A DNA stretch of 64,000 bases from WFQV01 sp964611145 (GCA_964611145.1 CAZSYM010000004.1:1-64000), one strand, 5' to 3'; positions 12,620 to 21,785 are shown, numbered from the stretch's first letter. A program made the numbers and translations. The notes: generated from the sequence alone by a model not told the origin.

Positions 12620-14719
12620 ATGTCGCATAAGAGAGTTGACATATCGAAGGTTAGGAATATCGGTATTATGGCGCATATCGACGCCGGGAAAACCACTACG
12701 ACCGAACGAATGCTCTATTATACGGGCAAAGTTCATCGTATTGGTGAGGTGCACGAAGGCGCCGCTACGATGGATTGGATGGAACAGGAGAAGGAAAGAG
12801 GAATTACCATTACAAGTGCGGCTACTACCTGCTTCTGGCGCGGACATCAAATAAATATTATTGATACTCCGGGCCACGTTGATTTTACCGTTGAAGTGGA
12901 GAGATCGCTTAGAGTTCTTGACGGAGTGATTGCTTTGTTCTCCGCTGTCGGGGGAGTGGAACCGCAATCGGAAACGGTGTGGCGTCAAGCTAATAAGTAC
13001 GGTGTGCCGAGAATAGCTTTTGTGAATAAAATGGACAGAGTGGGTGCGGATTTCTATAATGTGATAGATATGATGAAAGACCGCCTTAAAGCTAATGCCG
13101 TGCCGATAACCCTTCCGATTGGCTCCGGTGATTTATTCTCCGGCGTTGTGGACTTGATTGAAATGAAGGCTCGTATGTATCACGAGGAAACTCTCGGCGC
13201 TACGTACGAGGATATGGAAATTCCGGCGGATTTGTTGCATGTGGCGGAGAAATATCGCACCATCATGCTCGAAGCCGTTTCCGAAGTGGACGATACTCTA
13301 CTGGAAAAGTATCTCGAAGGCGAAGAGATTACGGAAGAAGAAATTAAGGCTGTTCTTAAAAAAGCTACTCAAGAGCTGAAAATAGTTCCCGTTATTTGTG
13401 GCTCTTCTTATAAGAACAAGGGTGTGCAAAAACTCCTTGACGGGATTGTGGATTTTCTGCCTTCTCCGGCTGATATCGGTACCGTAATGGGGCATCGCCT
13501 CAAGGACGGCGAGTTGGTCGAGCGGAAAATTGATGAGAACGAAAAATTCACCGCTCTGGCTTTTAAAATTATGAGCGACCCTTACGTAGGAAAACTTACC
13601 TATGTGCGGGTTTATAGCGGTAAATTGAAAGCCGGTTCTTATGTTTATAATTCCAACTCGCAGAAAAAAGAACGTGTGGGTAGAATCCTTTTGATGCATG
13701 CTAATCATCGCGAGGATATGAACGAAGTCCGCGCTGGAGATATCGTGGGAATTGTGGGATTAAAACACACTCGCACGGGCGATACGCTTTGCGACGAGCA
13801 CAGTCCCATACTCCTGGAGCAAATGGAATTTCCCGAGCCTGTTATTCAAATAGCGATTGAACCCAAGACCAAAGCCGACCAGGATAGGCTTTCCGATGCT
13901 TTGGCTAAACTTGCGGAGGAAGACCCGACTTTTCGCGTTAAGGTCGATGAGGAAACGGGACAAACGCTCATTAGCGGAATGGGAGAATTGCACCTCGAAA
14001 TTTTAGTGGATAGAATGAAACGCGAGTTTAAAGTCGAGGCAAATATCGGAAAACCGCAAGTGGCTTATAGAGAAACGATTACGAAAACCGTTCAGTCGGA
14101 AGGTAAATTTGTTAAGCAAAGCGGCGGACGAGGAAAATACGGCCACGTTTGGTTGGAAATCTCCCCGAACGAAGCCGGTAAGGGCTTTGAGTTTGAGAAT
14201 GCGATTGTCGGCGGAGTTGTTCCGAAAGAGTATATCCCCGCTGTTCAAAAAGGTGTTAAGGAAGCGATGCAAAACGGCGTTATCGCCGGTTATCCCGTGG
14301 TTGACGTGAAGGTTAAGCTTTACGATGGGTCTTATCACGAAGTGGATTCCGACGAGATTTCGTTTAAAGTCGCCGGTGCTATGGCGTTTCGCGAAGGCGC
14401 CAAGAAAGCAGACCCGATTTTGTTGGAGCCGATTATGAGCTTGGAAATTATTACCCCCGAAGAGTATTTGGGTGATGTGATGGGGGATTTGAATTCTCGC
14501 CGTGGTAAAATCGAAGGTTTTACCGCTCGGAAAGATGCTCAAGTGATTCGCGCTCATGCTCCTCTTTCGGAAATGTTCGGTTATGCTACGAGATTGCGTT
14601 CAATAACTCAAGGACGTGCTATTTATACAATGCAATTTTCTCATTATCAGGAAGCGCCGAAATCAATTACGGATGCGATATTGGAAAAGAATTATAAATT
14701 AAAATCTGAATCAGTTTAA
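12620..14719 (+). CDS. fusA: Translation elongation factor G
   Basis: A 699-residue GTPase that drives translocation. The G1 motif AHIDAGKTTTTE is at about residues 17-28, the switch region includes KERGITITSAAT, G3 is DTPGHVDFT and G4 is NKMDR. Domains II-V follow, with SGMGELHLE and GGVVPKEYIPAV in the C-terminal half. The start follows AGGAAAGGATTGA. It sits between rpsG and tuf as in the standard str operon. Confidence 0.98.
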   Translation: MSHKRVDISKVRNIGIMAHIDAGKTTTTERMLYYTGKVHRIGEVHEGAATMDWMEQEKERGITITSAATTCFWRGHQINIIDTPGHVDFTVEVERSLRVLDGVIALFSAVGGVEPQSETVWRQANKYGVPRIAFVNKMDRVGADFYNVIDMMKDRLKANAVPITLPIGSGDLFSGVVDLIEMKARMYHEETLGATYEDMEIPADLLHVAEKYRTIMLEAVSEVDDTLLEKYLEGEEITEEEIKAVLKKATQELKIVPVICGSSYKNKGVQKLLDGIVDFLPSPADIGTVMGHRLKDGELVERKIDENEKFTALAFKIMSDPYVGKLTYVRVYSGKLKAGSYVYNSNSQKKERVGRILLMHANHREDMNEVRAGDIVGIVGLKHTRTGDTLCDEHSPILLEQMEFPEPVIQIAIEPKTKADQDRLSDALAKLAEEDPTFRVKVDEETGQTLISGMGELHLEILVDRMKREFKVEANIGKPQVAYRETITKTVQSEGKFVKQSGGRGKYGHVWLEISPNEAGKGFEFENAIVGGVVPKEYIPAVQKGVKEAMQNGVIAGYPVVDVKVKLYDGSYHEVDSDEISFKVAGAMAFREGAKKADPILLEPIMSLEIITPEEYLGDVMGDLNSRRGKIEGFTARKDAQVIRAHAPLSEMFGYATRLRSITQGRAIYTMQFSHYQEAPKSITDAILEKNYKLKSESV

Positions 14720-14753
14720 CATTAAATTAGGAAATAAACAATAGGAGTATTCG

Positions 14754-15962
14754 ATGGCAAAAGAAAAATTTGATAGGAGTAAGCCTCACGTTAATATCGG
14801 TACTATTGGACACGTAGACCATGGTAAGACCACTCTTACCGCTGCCATTACGATGGCATTGGCAAAGAAAGGACTTTCGGAAGTTAGAACTTTCGACAGT
14901 ATCGATAATGCTCCGGAAGAAAGAGAACGCGGTATTACTATCGCTACCGCACACGTGGAATATTCGACGGAAAAAAGACACTATGCTCACGTTGACTGCC
15001 CCGGGCACGCCGACTATGTGAAGAACATGATTACGGGTGCCGCACAAATGGACGGTGCTATTCTTGTTGTGGCTGCGACCGACGGTCCTATGCCTCAAAC
15101 TCGCGAGCACATCCTTTTGGCACGTCAGGTAGGCGTTCCCAGAATCGTAGTTTTTATGAATAAAGTTGATATGGTTGATGACGAAGAGCTTCTCGAGCTT
15201 GTTGAAATGGAATTGAGAGAGCTTTTGACCGAGTACGAATTTCCGGGAGATGAAATTCCGATTATTCGCGGTTCCGCTCTCCAAGCATTAGAAGCCGCTT
15301 CCGATCCCAATACCCCCGTGGATGACCCCAGATTGAAATGCATCTGGGAGCTTATGGATGCTGTTGACGAATATATTCCTCTTCCCGAAAGAGATATTGA
15401 TAAACCTTTCTTGATGCCTGTTGAGGACGTATTCTCCATTACCGGTCGCGGTACGGTTGCTACTGGTAGAGTGGAAAGAGGCCAAATTAAGTTGAACGAA
15501 GAAGTTGAACTTATCGGTCTCGGTGTGCACAAGAAAACTGTTGTTACCGGTATTGAAATGTTCCGTAAGGAATTGGATGCGGCAATAGCAGGCGATAACG
15601 CTGGACTTCTTTTGAGAGGTATTGACAAGAAAGAAATCCAGAGAGGTATGGTTCTTGCAAAACCGGGTTCCATTACACCGCATAGAAAATTCGAAGGCGA
15701 GGTTTATGTTCTGTCCAAAGACGAAGGTGGACGCCATACGCCTTTCTTCAACGGATACAGACCGCAGTTCTATTTCAGAACAACCGACGTTACCGGTGTT
15801 GCAATGCTTCCCGAAGGTACGGAAATGGTTATGCCTGGCGATAACGTAAAATTGACCGTAGAGTTGATTTCCGAAATCGCTATGGAAGAAGGACTACGCT
15901 TCGCTATCCGCGAAGGCGGTAGAACTGTAGGTGCTGGAGTAGTAACTAAAATCATTGAATAA
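14754..15962 (+). CDS. tuf: Translation elongation factor Tu
   Basis: A 402-residue EF-Tu delivering aminoacyl-tRNA. The motifs are G1 GHVDHGKTTL (about residues 19-28), the RGITIATAHVEY switch, G3 DCPGHADY, G4 NKVD and G5 SAL. Domain II starts with the segment PVEDVFSITGRGTVATGR. It is last gene of the str group. The start follows AATAGGAGTATTCG, a good ribosome-binding site. A terminator-like hairpin lies 17 nt after the stop. Confidence 0.98.
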   Translation: MAKEKFDRSKPHVNIGTIGHVDHGKTTLTAAITMALAKKGLSEVRTFDSIDNAPEERERGITIATAHVEYSTEKRHYAHVDCPGHADYVKNMITGAAQMDGAILVVAATDGPMPQTREHILLARQVGVPRIVVFMNKVDMVDDEELLELVEMELRELLTEYEFPGDEIPIIRGSALQALEAASDPNTPVDDPRLKCIWELMDAVDEYIPLPERDIDKPFLMPVEDVFSITGRGTVATGRVERGQIKLNEEVELIGLGVHKKTVVTGIEMFRKELDAAIAGDNAGLLLRGIDKKEIQRGMVLAKPGSITPHRKFEGEVYVLSKDEGGRHTPFFNGYRPQFYFRTTDVTGVAMLPEGTEMVMPGDNVKLTVELISEIAMEEGLRFAIREGGRTVGAGVVTKIIE

Positions 15963-15979
15963 TAAATAATTGTTGAGCT

Positions 15980-16006
15980 GGGAAGGAGTTTTCTCCTTCC
16001 CTTCTT
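15980..16006 (+). terminator. Terminator-like hairpin between tuf and rpsJ
   Basis: GGGAAGGAG (15980-15988) pairs perfectly with CTCCTTCCC (15993-16001) over a TTTT loop and is followed by TTCTTTATCTT. The rpsJ ribosome-binding site begins 17 nt after the stem. There is no room for a full promoter downstream, so it is likely a partial terminator or an attenuator that lets some transcription pass into the S10 genes. Confidence 0.75.
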
Positions 16007-16032
16007 TATCTTAAGTAATAGGAGAGATAAAG

Positions 16033-16341
16033 TTGCCTGGTCAGAAGATTAGAATTAAGCTGAAGTCTTACGATCATATTTTGATTGACAAATCGACGGA
16101 GAAGATAATTAAGACGGTAAAAAGCACGGGAGCGGTGGTTTCGGGACCTATTCCCCTGCCAACCAAGCGTTCTGTCTTTACCGTTTTGCGTTCTCCTCAT
16201 GTCGATAAGAAATCTCGCGAGCAATTTGAGATTCGCTCTCATAAGAGAATAATTGATATCCATAATTCTAATAACAAGACCGTCGATTCTCTTAGCAAGT
16301 TGGAAATTCCGGCGGGTGTTGATATTGAGATTAAGTTATAA
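16033..16341 (+). CDS. rpsJ: 30S ribosomal protein S10
   Basis: A 102-residue S10 of normal length, starting with TTG behind AGGAGAG (16019-16025). The N-terminus PGQKIRIKLKSYDH matches the family. S10 sits in the 30S head and is also the NusE antitermination partner of NusG. It opens the S10 operon immediately after the tuf hairpin. rplC follows within a few bases. Confidence 0.97.
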   Translation: MPGQKIRIKLKSYDHILIDKSTEKIIKTVKSTGAVVSGPIPLPTKRSVFTVLRSPHVDKKSREQFEIRSHKRIIDIHNSNNKTVDSLSKLEIPAGVDIEIKL

Positions 16342-16352
16342 GGATGAAAGAA

Positions 16353-16973
16353 ATGCCTGGATTGTTAGGTAAAAAAATAGGTATGACGAGTATTTATTCC
16401 GAGGACGGAAAACTTCTTCCCGTTACCGTGGTGGAAGTGGGTCCTTGTATCGTTATCGATAAAAGAACTGTCGAGAAAAACGGTTACGAAGCATTGGTTT
16501 TGGGCTACGGCACAAAGAAAGAAAAACATCTTAAAAAGCCGGAAATCGGTTTCTTTAAGAAAAACAAACTCCAGCCGGTTAAAATTATTCGCGAGTTCAG
16601 AAATTATGATGTTAACGAATACAAAACCGGTGACAAAATTACCGTGGAAATTTTTCACGAGGGAGATAAAGTAAAAGTCGTGGGAACCAGTAAAGGAAAA
16701 GGTTTCCAGGGCGTTATGAAGCGCCATGGTTTTGGTGGCGTTGGCGGTACTACCCACGGACAAGGCGATAGATTGAGAGCGCCTGGGTCGATAGGTCAAA
16801 GCTCCTATCCCTCTCGTGTTCTTAAAGGAATGCGCATGGCTGGAAGAACCGGTGGCGAACGTGTAACGGTTAAAAACTTGAAAGTTGTAAAAGTTGTGCC
16901 GGAAAAGAACATTATTTTGCTTAAAGGCGCGATTCCGGGCGCCGTTAATTCTTTGGTGGAAATTAACAAATAG
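16353..16973 (+). CDS. rplC: 50S ribosomal protein L3
   Basis: A 206-residue L3. The start at 16353 (MPGLLGKKIGMTSIY) is preferred: it matches the family N-terminus and has AAGGA 8 nt upstream. An ATG three codons earlier at 16344 abuts that AAGG and is not usable with it. The loop GFGGVGGTTHGQGDRLRAPG (about residues 129-148) that reaches the peptidyl-transferase centre is intact, including the glutamine often methylated by PrmB. Confidence 0.96.
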   Translation: MPGLLGKKIGMTSIYSEDGKLLPVTVVEVGPCIVIDKRTVEKNGYEALVLGYGTKKEKHLKKPEIGFFKKNKLQPVKIIREFRNYDVNEYKTGDKITVEIFHEGDKVKVVGTSKGKGFQGVMKRHGFGGVGGTTHGQGDRLRAPGSIGQSSYPSRVLKGMRMAGRTGGERVTVKNLKVVKVVPEKNIILLKGAIPGAVNSLVEINK

Positions 16974-16985
16974 TTGGTTTGAGTG

Positions 16986-17612
16986 ATGAAGTTAGATGTT
17001 TATAAAATAGATGGTACAAAATCTGGCGAAACAATTGAATTAGCAGACGATATTTTTGCTATTAAGCCGAATGACCATGTGATTTATCTCGATGTGAAGG
17101 CTTTTTTAGCCAATCAGCGTCAAGGAACGCATAAGGCAAAAGAACGCGGCGAAGTTCGCGGTGGCGGTAGAAAGCCTTGGAGACAGAAAGGTAGAGGAAC
17201 CGCACGCGCCGGTACGATACGTTCTCCTCTTTGGGTGCACGGCGGAACTATCTTTGGTCCCCGCCCCAGAAGTTATCGCCAGAAGGTGAACGCAAAAGTT
17301 AAAAGATTGGCTAGGAAATCGGCTTTGTCTTACAAAGCTCAAGCTAATCAAATTCTTGTGGTTGAGGATTTTAATTTTGACCAGCCGAAAACCAAGGAAT
17401 TTGTTAACATTTTGAAAGCTTTAGATTTGAACGGTAAAAAAGTATTGGTCTTGACTAAAGAAAAACAAGAAAACGTTTTCCTTTCGGGTAGAAATTTGCC
17501 GAAAGTGAACGTGATGGAAGCGCGAAATGCTTCTACTTATCACCTCTTGAACAATCAGGTGATTGTTTTTCAGAAAAGCGCTGTGGAAAAATTAGTTAGC
17601 ACATTAAATTAG
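16986..17612 (+). CDS. rplD: 50S ribosomal protein L4
   Basis: A 208-residue L4 whose extended loop (GGGRKPWRQKGRGTARAG, about residues 61-78) lines the exit tunnel. In some bacteria L4 represses the S10 operon. ATG at 16986 is chosen; the GTG immediately before it would add one residue. The start context is GGTTTGAGTGATG, the non-Shine-Dalgarno type seen at several starts in this cluster. Confidence 0.96.
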   Translation: MKLDVYKIDGTKSGETIELADDIFAIKPNDHVIYLDVKAFLANQRQGTHKAKERGEVRGGGRKPWRQKGRGTARAGTIRSPLWVHGGTIFGPRPRSYRQKVNAKVKRLARKSALSYKAQANQILVVEDFNFDQPKTKEFVNILKALDLNGKKVLVLTKEKQENVFLSGRNLPKVNVMEARNASTYHLLNNQVIVFQKSAVEKLVSTLN

Positions 17613-17624
17613 AACGGTTGAGAA

Positions 17625-17918
17625 ATGAAATCTGTATTAATTAGACCATTGATTACGGAAAAGATGACGGGTATTACGGAGAAAGAGAATAAATACGGTT
17701 TTATCGTGGATATTAACGCCAACAAGATTGAAATAGCGAAAGCCGTAAAGGAAAAATTTGGCGTTGACGTGGTAGCCGTTAATACAATTAGGAACAAAGG
17801 GAAAACGAGAACTCAATTTACTCGTAAGGGAAGATTCACGGGAAAAACTCCGCGAGTAAAAAAAGCGATTGTTACCCTTAAGGAAGGTCAAACCATAGAC
17901 TTGTTCGGTGAAGTATAG
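17625..17918 (+). CDS. rplW: 50S ribosomal protein L23
   Basis: A 97-residue L23. It starts MKSVLIRPLITEKMT and has the central ANKIEIAKAVKEKFGVDVVAVNT segment. L23 surrounds the tunnel exit and is the docking site for trigger factor and SRP. The start is preceded by GGTTGAGAA with no purine-rich Shine-Dalgarno. It lies 12 nt after rplD. Confidence 0.96.
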   Translation: MKSVLIRPLITEKMTGITEKENKYGFIVDINANKIEIAKAVKEKFGVDVVAVNTIRNKGKTRTQFTRKGRFTGKTPRVKKAIVTLKEGQTIDLFGEV

Positions 17919-17938
17919 TTAGGAAGACGGAGAATTAA

Positions 17939-18766
17939 ATGGCAATTAGAAAATTTAAACCGGTTACACCTGGAACACGCTTCATGTCGGTTTCGACATT
18001 CGAAGAAATTACGAAGACTGTTCCCGAAAAGTCCCTGACCGTTTCTCTTAAAAAGAGCGGCGGAAGGAACAATCGGGGAAGAGTAACCGCTCGGCATCGC
18101 GGTGGCGGTCATAAAAGAAAATACAGAATAATTGATTTCAAAAGAGATAAATTCGGCGTTCCCGCAAAAGTCTTTTCCATCGAATACGACCCGAATAGAT
18201 CTGCAAGAATAGCATTGTTGCATTATGCGGACGGCGAAAAAAGATATATTTTGGCACCGGACGGACTGAAAGTGGGAGATACGGTTCAATCCGGTCCCGG
18301 TAGCGAAATAAAAGTTGGCAATGCGCTTAAACTCAAGGATATTCCTTTGGGTAGCTTTGTTCATAATGTTGAATTGAAGCCGGGTAAGGGCGGACAATTG
18401 GGACGTTCTGCCGGTGCCTCTTTGCAACTTATGGCTAAGGAAGGTAAGTATGCCACGCTAAAAATGCCTTCTGGCGAAGTACGAATGATTAGTCTTGAAT
18501 GTATGGCGACTTACGGCACGGTTGGTAATGCCGACCATTTGAATATAAGCCTTGGTAAAGCCGGAAGAAGCCGTTGGCTCGGCAGAAGACCACATACCCG
18601 CGGTGTTGCTATGAACCCTGTCGATCACCCGATGGGTGGTGGCGAAGGAAAAACCTCAGGCGGCGGTCATCCCGTTTCGCCGTGGGGACAACCTGCAAAA
18701 GGTTTAAAAACCAGAAAGAAAAAGAAAGAATCTAATAAATATATTATCAGAAGAAGAAAAAATTAG
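17939..18766 (+). CDS. rplB: 50S ribosomal protein L2
   Basis: A 275-residue L2, the most conserved large-subunit protein, needed for subunit association and peptidyl transfer. Recognisable segments are GGRNNRGRVTARHRGGGHKR (about residues 41-60) and the C-terminal RGVAMNPVDHPMGGGEG with the conserved histidine near the catalytic centre. The start follows GGAAGACGGAG. Length and order are standard. Confidence 0.98.
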   Translation: MAIRKFKPVTPGTRFMSVSTFEEITKTVPEKSLTVSLKKSGGRNNRGRVTARHRGGGHKRKYRIIDFKRDKFGVPAKVFSIEYDPNRSARIALLHYADGEKRYILAPDGLKVGDTVQSGPGSEIKVGNALKLKDIPLGSFVHNVELKPGKGGQLGRSAGASLQLMAKEGKYATLKMPSGEVRMISLECMATYGTVGNADHLNISLGKAGRSRWLGRRPHTRGVAMNPVDHPMGGGEGKTSGGGHPVSPWGQPAKGLKTRKKKKESNKYIIRRRKN

Positions 18767-18776
18767 AGATTGAGAT

Positions 18777-19064
18777 ATGCCAAGATCAATTAAAAAAGGT
18801 CCGTACGTACATTACAAGCTTCTTAAAAAGGTTCGCGAGCTCAACGAAAAGAACCAGAAGAAGATTATTAAAACTTGGTCTCGTGCAAGTATGATTGTTC
18901 CCGAATTTGTGGGGCATACAATTGCGGTTCATAACGGTAATAAAATGATTCCCGTTTACATTTCTGAAAATATGGTGGGACATAAATTAGGTGAGTTTGC
19001 CCCCACGAGAATTTTCAGAGGTCATCCGGGAACAAAAGCGGAAAAAGCAGCAAGGAAGAAATAA
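18777..19064 (+). CDS. rpsS: 30S ribosomal protein S19
   Basis: A 95-residue S19, starting MPRSIKKGPYVHYKLLKKV. The conserved VPEFVGHTIAVHNGNK and GHKLGEFAPTR segments contact 16S rRNA and the tRNA region of the head. It starts 10 nt after rplB with the GATTGAGATATG context. rplV follows 20 nt after the stop. Confidence 0.97.
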   Translation: MPRSIKKGPYVHYKLLKKVRELNEKNQKKIIKTWSRASMIVPEFVGHTIAVHNGNKMIPVYISENMVGHKLGEFAPTRIFRGHPGTKAEKAARKK

Positions 19065-19084
19065 GGTAGCGAGGAATTTGGTAA

Positions 19085-19429
19085 ATGGAAGCTAAAGCGA
19101 CACATAAGTATATCGGTACTTCACCCCGCAAAATGAGATTGGTTGTGGATCTCATCAGGGGCGAATCCGTGGATAAGGCGTTGGAGATTTTGCATTTTAG
19201 TCCCAAGCATGCCGCAAGGGACGCGGAAAAAGTTTTGAGGTCTGCCGTGGCGAACTTGTTCAATAAGGACGAGGAAGCCAACTATGACCCCGCCGATCTT
19301 TACGTAAAAGAAGTTTATGTTAATCAAGGTCCTACCTTGAAAAGAATACTGCCTGCCCCAATGGGTAGAGCATACAGAATACGGAAAAGATCCAATCATT
19401 TAACAATTGTAGTAGCTACTAAAAGTTAA
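19085..19429 (+). CDS. rplV: 50S ribosomal protein L22
   Basis: A 114-residue L22. It starts MEAKATHKYIGTSPRKMRL, and its hairpin (LPAPMGRAYRIRKRSNHLTI) reaches the narrowest part of the exit tunnel, a site where macrolide-resistance changes arise in other bacteria. No insertion or deletion is apparent in the hairpin. The gene ends 17 nt before rpsC. Confidence 0.97.
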   Translation: MEAKATHKYIGTSPRKMRLVVDLIRGESVDKALEILHFSPKHAARDAEKVLRSAVANLFNKDEEANYDPADLYVKEVYVNQGPTLKRILPAPMGRAYRIRKRSNHLTIVVATKS

Positions 19430-19446
19430 CTTTAGGAGGAATATTT

Positions 19447-20088
19447 TTGGGTCAGAAAACACATCCGATAGGTTTTAGAGTAGGAATAATTAGAGGTTGG
19501 GAATCTAATTGGTACGAGCGCGGAAGTTATGCCGCAAAATTGTTGGAAGACAGGAAAATCCGCCTTTATATTCGTAATCGTCTTAAAAAGGCTGGGATTT
19601 CCAGGATTATCGTTAATCGTACTTCCAAGAGTGTTATTCTTACTATTTACACTTCGCGCCCCGGTGTTGTAATCGGAAAAAGCGGGAAGGAAATTAACCA
19701 ATTAGAAGAAGAATTGAAGAAAATTACCGGTAAAGATGTCAAGATTCAGATTAACGAAATTAAAAGACCTGAATTGGACGCTTACCTTGTAGCGGAAAAT
19801 ATTGCTCAGCAGTTAACCGGTAGAATCTCTTTCCGCCGTGCAATGAAATCTGCCATTACCGCCGCTATGCGAATGGGTGCGGAAGGAATAAGAGTTATGT
19901 GTTCCGGACGCTTGGGCGGTGCCGAAATGGCAAGAACCGAGCAATACAAGGAAGGTAAAATTCCGCTGCATACTTTACGTGCGGATATTGACTATGCACA
20001 AGCAACCGCACAAACGATATATGGCTCCATCGGCGTTAAGGTTTGGATATGCCGCGGAGAAGTATTAGGTAAAAGAATAACCGACTAA
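19447..20088 (+). CDS. rpsC: 30S ribosomal protein S3
   Basis: A 213-residue S3 with an N-terminal domain (GQKTHPIGFRVGI), a KH domain with VVIGKSGKEI (about residues 76-85) and a C-terminal domain with MGAEGIRVMCSGRLGGAEMAR. It lies at the mRNA entry channel. The start is TTG at 19447 behind a perfect AGGAGG (19435-19440). This belongs to the TTG/strong-Shine-Dalgarno class of starts in this cluster. Confidence 0.97.
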   Translation: MGQKTHPIGFRVGIIRGWESNWYERGSYAAKLLEDRKIRLYIRNRLKKAGISRIIVNRTSKSVILTIYTSRPGVVIGKSGKEINQLEEELKKITGKDVKIQINEIKRPELDAYLVAENIAQQLTGRISFRRAMKSAITAAMRMGAEGIRVMCSGRLGGAEMARTEQYKEGKIPLHTLRADIDYAQATAQTIYGSIGVKVWICRGEVLGKRITD

Positions 20089-20110
20089 GAGTTTACTGGG
20101 AGTTGTCTCT

Positions 20111-20527
20111 ATGTTAATGCCTAAAAGAGTAAAATACAGAAAAATGCAGCGCGGTCGGATGAAAGGAAAAGCCAACCGCGGACATATGGTGAGTTTTGGC
20201 GATTTCGGTTTGAAAGCTTTGGAACCGGGATGGATTACCAGTCGGCAAATAGAAGCTTGCAGAGTTGCCATGACTCGTAAAATGAAGAGAGACGGTAAAG
20301 TGTGGATTCGAATATTTCCGGACAAACCCGTTTCTAAAAAGCCTTTGGAAACCCGTATGGGTAAAGGTAAAGGCGCACCGGAATTTTGGGTCGCCGTTGT
20401 AAAACCGGGTCGCATTATGTTCGAAGTCGCCGGTGTCTCGGAAGAATTGGCAAGAGAAGCTTTGACGTTGGCTTCCCATAAATTGCCTATTAAAACCAAA
20501 GTAGTCGTAAGACCGGATTACGAATAA
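20111..20527 (+). CDS. rplP: 50S ribosomal protein L16
   Basis: A 138-residue L16, starting MLMPKRVKYRKMQRGRMKG as in the family. It binds near the A-site tRNA elbow and 5S rRNA. The arginine-rich central part includes the ETRMGKGKGAPEFWVAVVKPG segment. An ATG two codons downstream is an alternative, but the family N-terminus supports 20111. The length is normal. Confidence 0.97.
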   Translation: MLMPKRVKYRKMQRGRMKGKANRGHMVSFGDFGLKALEPGWITSRQIEACRVAMTRKMKRDGKVWIRIFPDKPVSKKPLETRMGKGKGAPEFWVAVVKPGRIMFEVAGVSEELAREALTLASHKLPIKTKVVVRPDYE

Positions 20528-20545
20528 ATTAAGGTGGTTTGAGAA

Positions 20546-20752
20546 ATGAAGATGTACGAAATTCGTGAAATGAGCAACGAAGAGTTGAGAAAAAGAATAA
20601 AAGAAGAAGAGAAAAATCTTGTGGACTTAAGATTCCAGAACGCTCTTAAAAATCTTACGAATACTTCTAAGATTAGAGAGACGAAAAAAGATATTGCTCG
20701 GATGAAAACGGAGCTTAGGCAGAGAGAATTAAAGGAAAAGAATAATAATTAA
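20546..20752 (+). CDS. rpmC: 50S ribosomal protein L29
   Basis: A 68-residue two-helix protein near the tunnel exit, where it forms a chaperone docking site with L23. It has the typical MSNEELRKRIKEEEKNLVDLRFQ N-terminal half. The start is preceded by AAGG and then GGTTTGAGAAATG, the clearest example of the recurrent start motif. Its stop overlaps the AAGGAG that serves rpsQ. Confidence 0.96.
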   Translation: MKMYEIREMSNEELRKRIKEEEKNLVDLRFQNALKNLTNTSKIRETKKDIARMKTELRQRELKEKNNN

Positions 20753-20766
20753 GGAGTTATTCTAAG

Positions 20767-21024
20767 TTGGAAAAGCGCGGTAATCGTAAAACAAGAATTG
20801 GCGTTGTTATAAAAAATAAGATGGATAAAAGCATCGTCGTCGCAATAGAAAGAAAAGTGCCCCATCCGCTTTATAAGAAATATTTTAAGAAAACTACCAA
20901 GTTGATGGTGCATGATGAAAAAAACGAATGCAATGTTGGCGACGTGGTGAAAATTATGGAAACAAGGCCTTTGAGCAAGCATAAAAATTGGCGATTGGTT
21001 GAAATAGTAGAAAAAGCTAAGTAA
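20767..21024 (+). CDS. rpsQ: 30S ribosomal protein S17
   Basis: An 85-residue S17 of OB-fold type, a primary 16S rRNA binder. It has KTRIGVVIKNKMDKSIVVAIERK near the start and HPLYKKYFKKTTKLMVHDE in the middle. The start is TTG at 20767 with AAGGAG at 20751-20756, a somewhat long spacing. It follows rpmC by 14 nt. Confidence 0.95.
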   Translation: MEKRGNRKTRIGVVIKNKMDKSIVVAIERKVPHPLYKKYFKKTTKLMVHDEKNECNVGDVVKIMETRPLSKHKNWRLVEIVEKAK

Positions 21025-21054
21025 AATTGTAGCGAGAGAAGGAGTAAGCCTGAA

Positions 21055-21423
21055 ATGGTACAACAAGAAACGAATTTAGTGGTAGCGGATAATTCCGGCG
21101 CAAAAAAGGTTCGCTGTATCAAAGTCCTCGGCGGTAGCCGTAAAAGATATGCGACCGTGGGAGATTTGATTGTGGTTACCGTGAAAGCCGCAATTCCCGG
21201 CGGTGGCGTCAAAAAAGGCGACGTCTCTAAAGCCGTTGTGGTTCGTACTAAAAAGGAAGTAAGGCGTGATGACGGTTCCTATATTCGATTCGACGAAAAT
21301 GCCGCCGTGCTTCTGAATAATCAAAACGAACCTCGCGGAACCCGTATATTCGGTCCCGTCGCAAGGGAATTGAGAGAGAAAAATTTTATGAAAATAATTT
21401 CTTTAGCGCCAGAAGTTTTATAA
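21055..21423 (+). CDS. rplN: 50S ribosomal protein L14
   Basis: A 122-residue L14, starting MVQQETNLVVADNSGAKKVRC. It lies at the subunit interface, contacts S12 and L19 and is the docking site for RsfS. GSYIRFDENAAVLLNNQNEPRGTRIFGPVARELR is the conserved C-terminal region. The ribosome-binding site is GAAGGAG at 21038-21044. Confidence 0.97.
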   Translation: MVQQETNLVVADNSGAKKVRCIKVLGGSRKRYATVGDLIVVTVKAAIPGGGVKKGDVSKAVVVRTKKEVRRDDGSYIRFDENAAVLLNNQNEPRGTRIFGPVARELREKNFMKIISLAPEVL

Positions 21424-21437
21424 TAAAGGGATTTGAA

Positions 21438-21764
21438 ATGAAAGTAAAAAAAGACGATATGGTTTTGGTTATTGCTGGTAATTATGCGGGTAAGACCGGA
21501 AAAGTATTGAAAGTTTTCCCGAAAAAAAATAGAATAATCGTTGAAGGCGTTAATGTAAGAAAACGTCATACTAAACCAAACCAACAATATCCTAACGGTG
21601 GAATTATTGAAAAAGAACTACCGATTGATGCTTCCAACGTTATGGTGTTGGACCCGAAAACAAACGAACCTACTAGAATCGGGAAGAAAATTATAATCGA
21701 CGAAAAAACCGGTAAAAAGAAAAGCGTAAGAATTAGTAAATCTAGCGGCGAAATGTTGGCTTAA
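21438..21764 (+). CDS. rplX: 50S ribosomal protein L24
   Basis: A 108-residue L24 with an N-terminal KOW motif (KKDDMVLVIAGNYAGKTGKVLKVFPKK). It initiates large-subunit assembly near the tunnel exit. The start context is GGGATTTGAAATG. The gene follows rplN by 14 nt and precedes rplE by 21 nt. Confidence 0.96.
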   Translation: MKVKKDDMVLVIAGNYAGKTGKVLKVFPKKNRIIVEGVNVRKRHTKPNQQYPNGGIIEKELPIDASNVMVLDPKTNEPTRIGKKIIIDEKTGKKKSVRISKSSGEMLA

Positions 21765-21785
21765 TTTGAAGGATTAGAGTTAACC

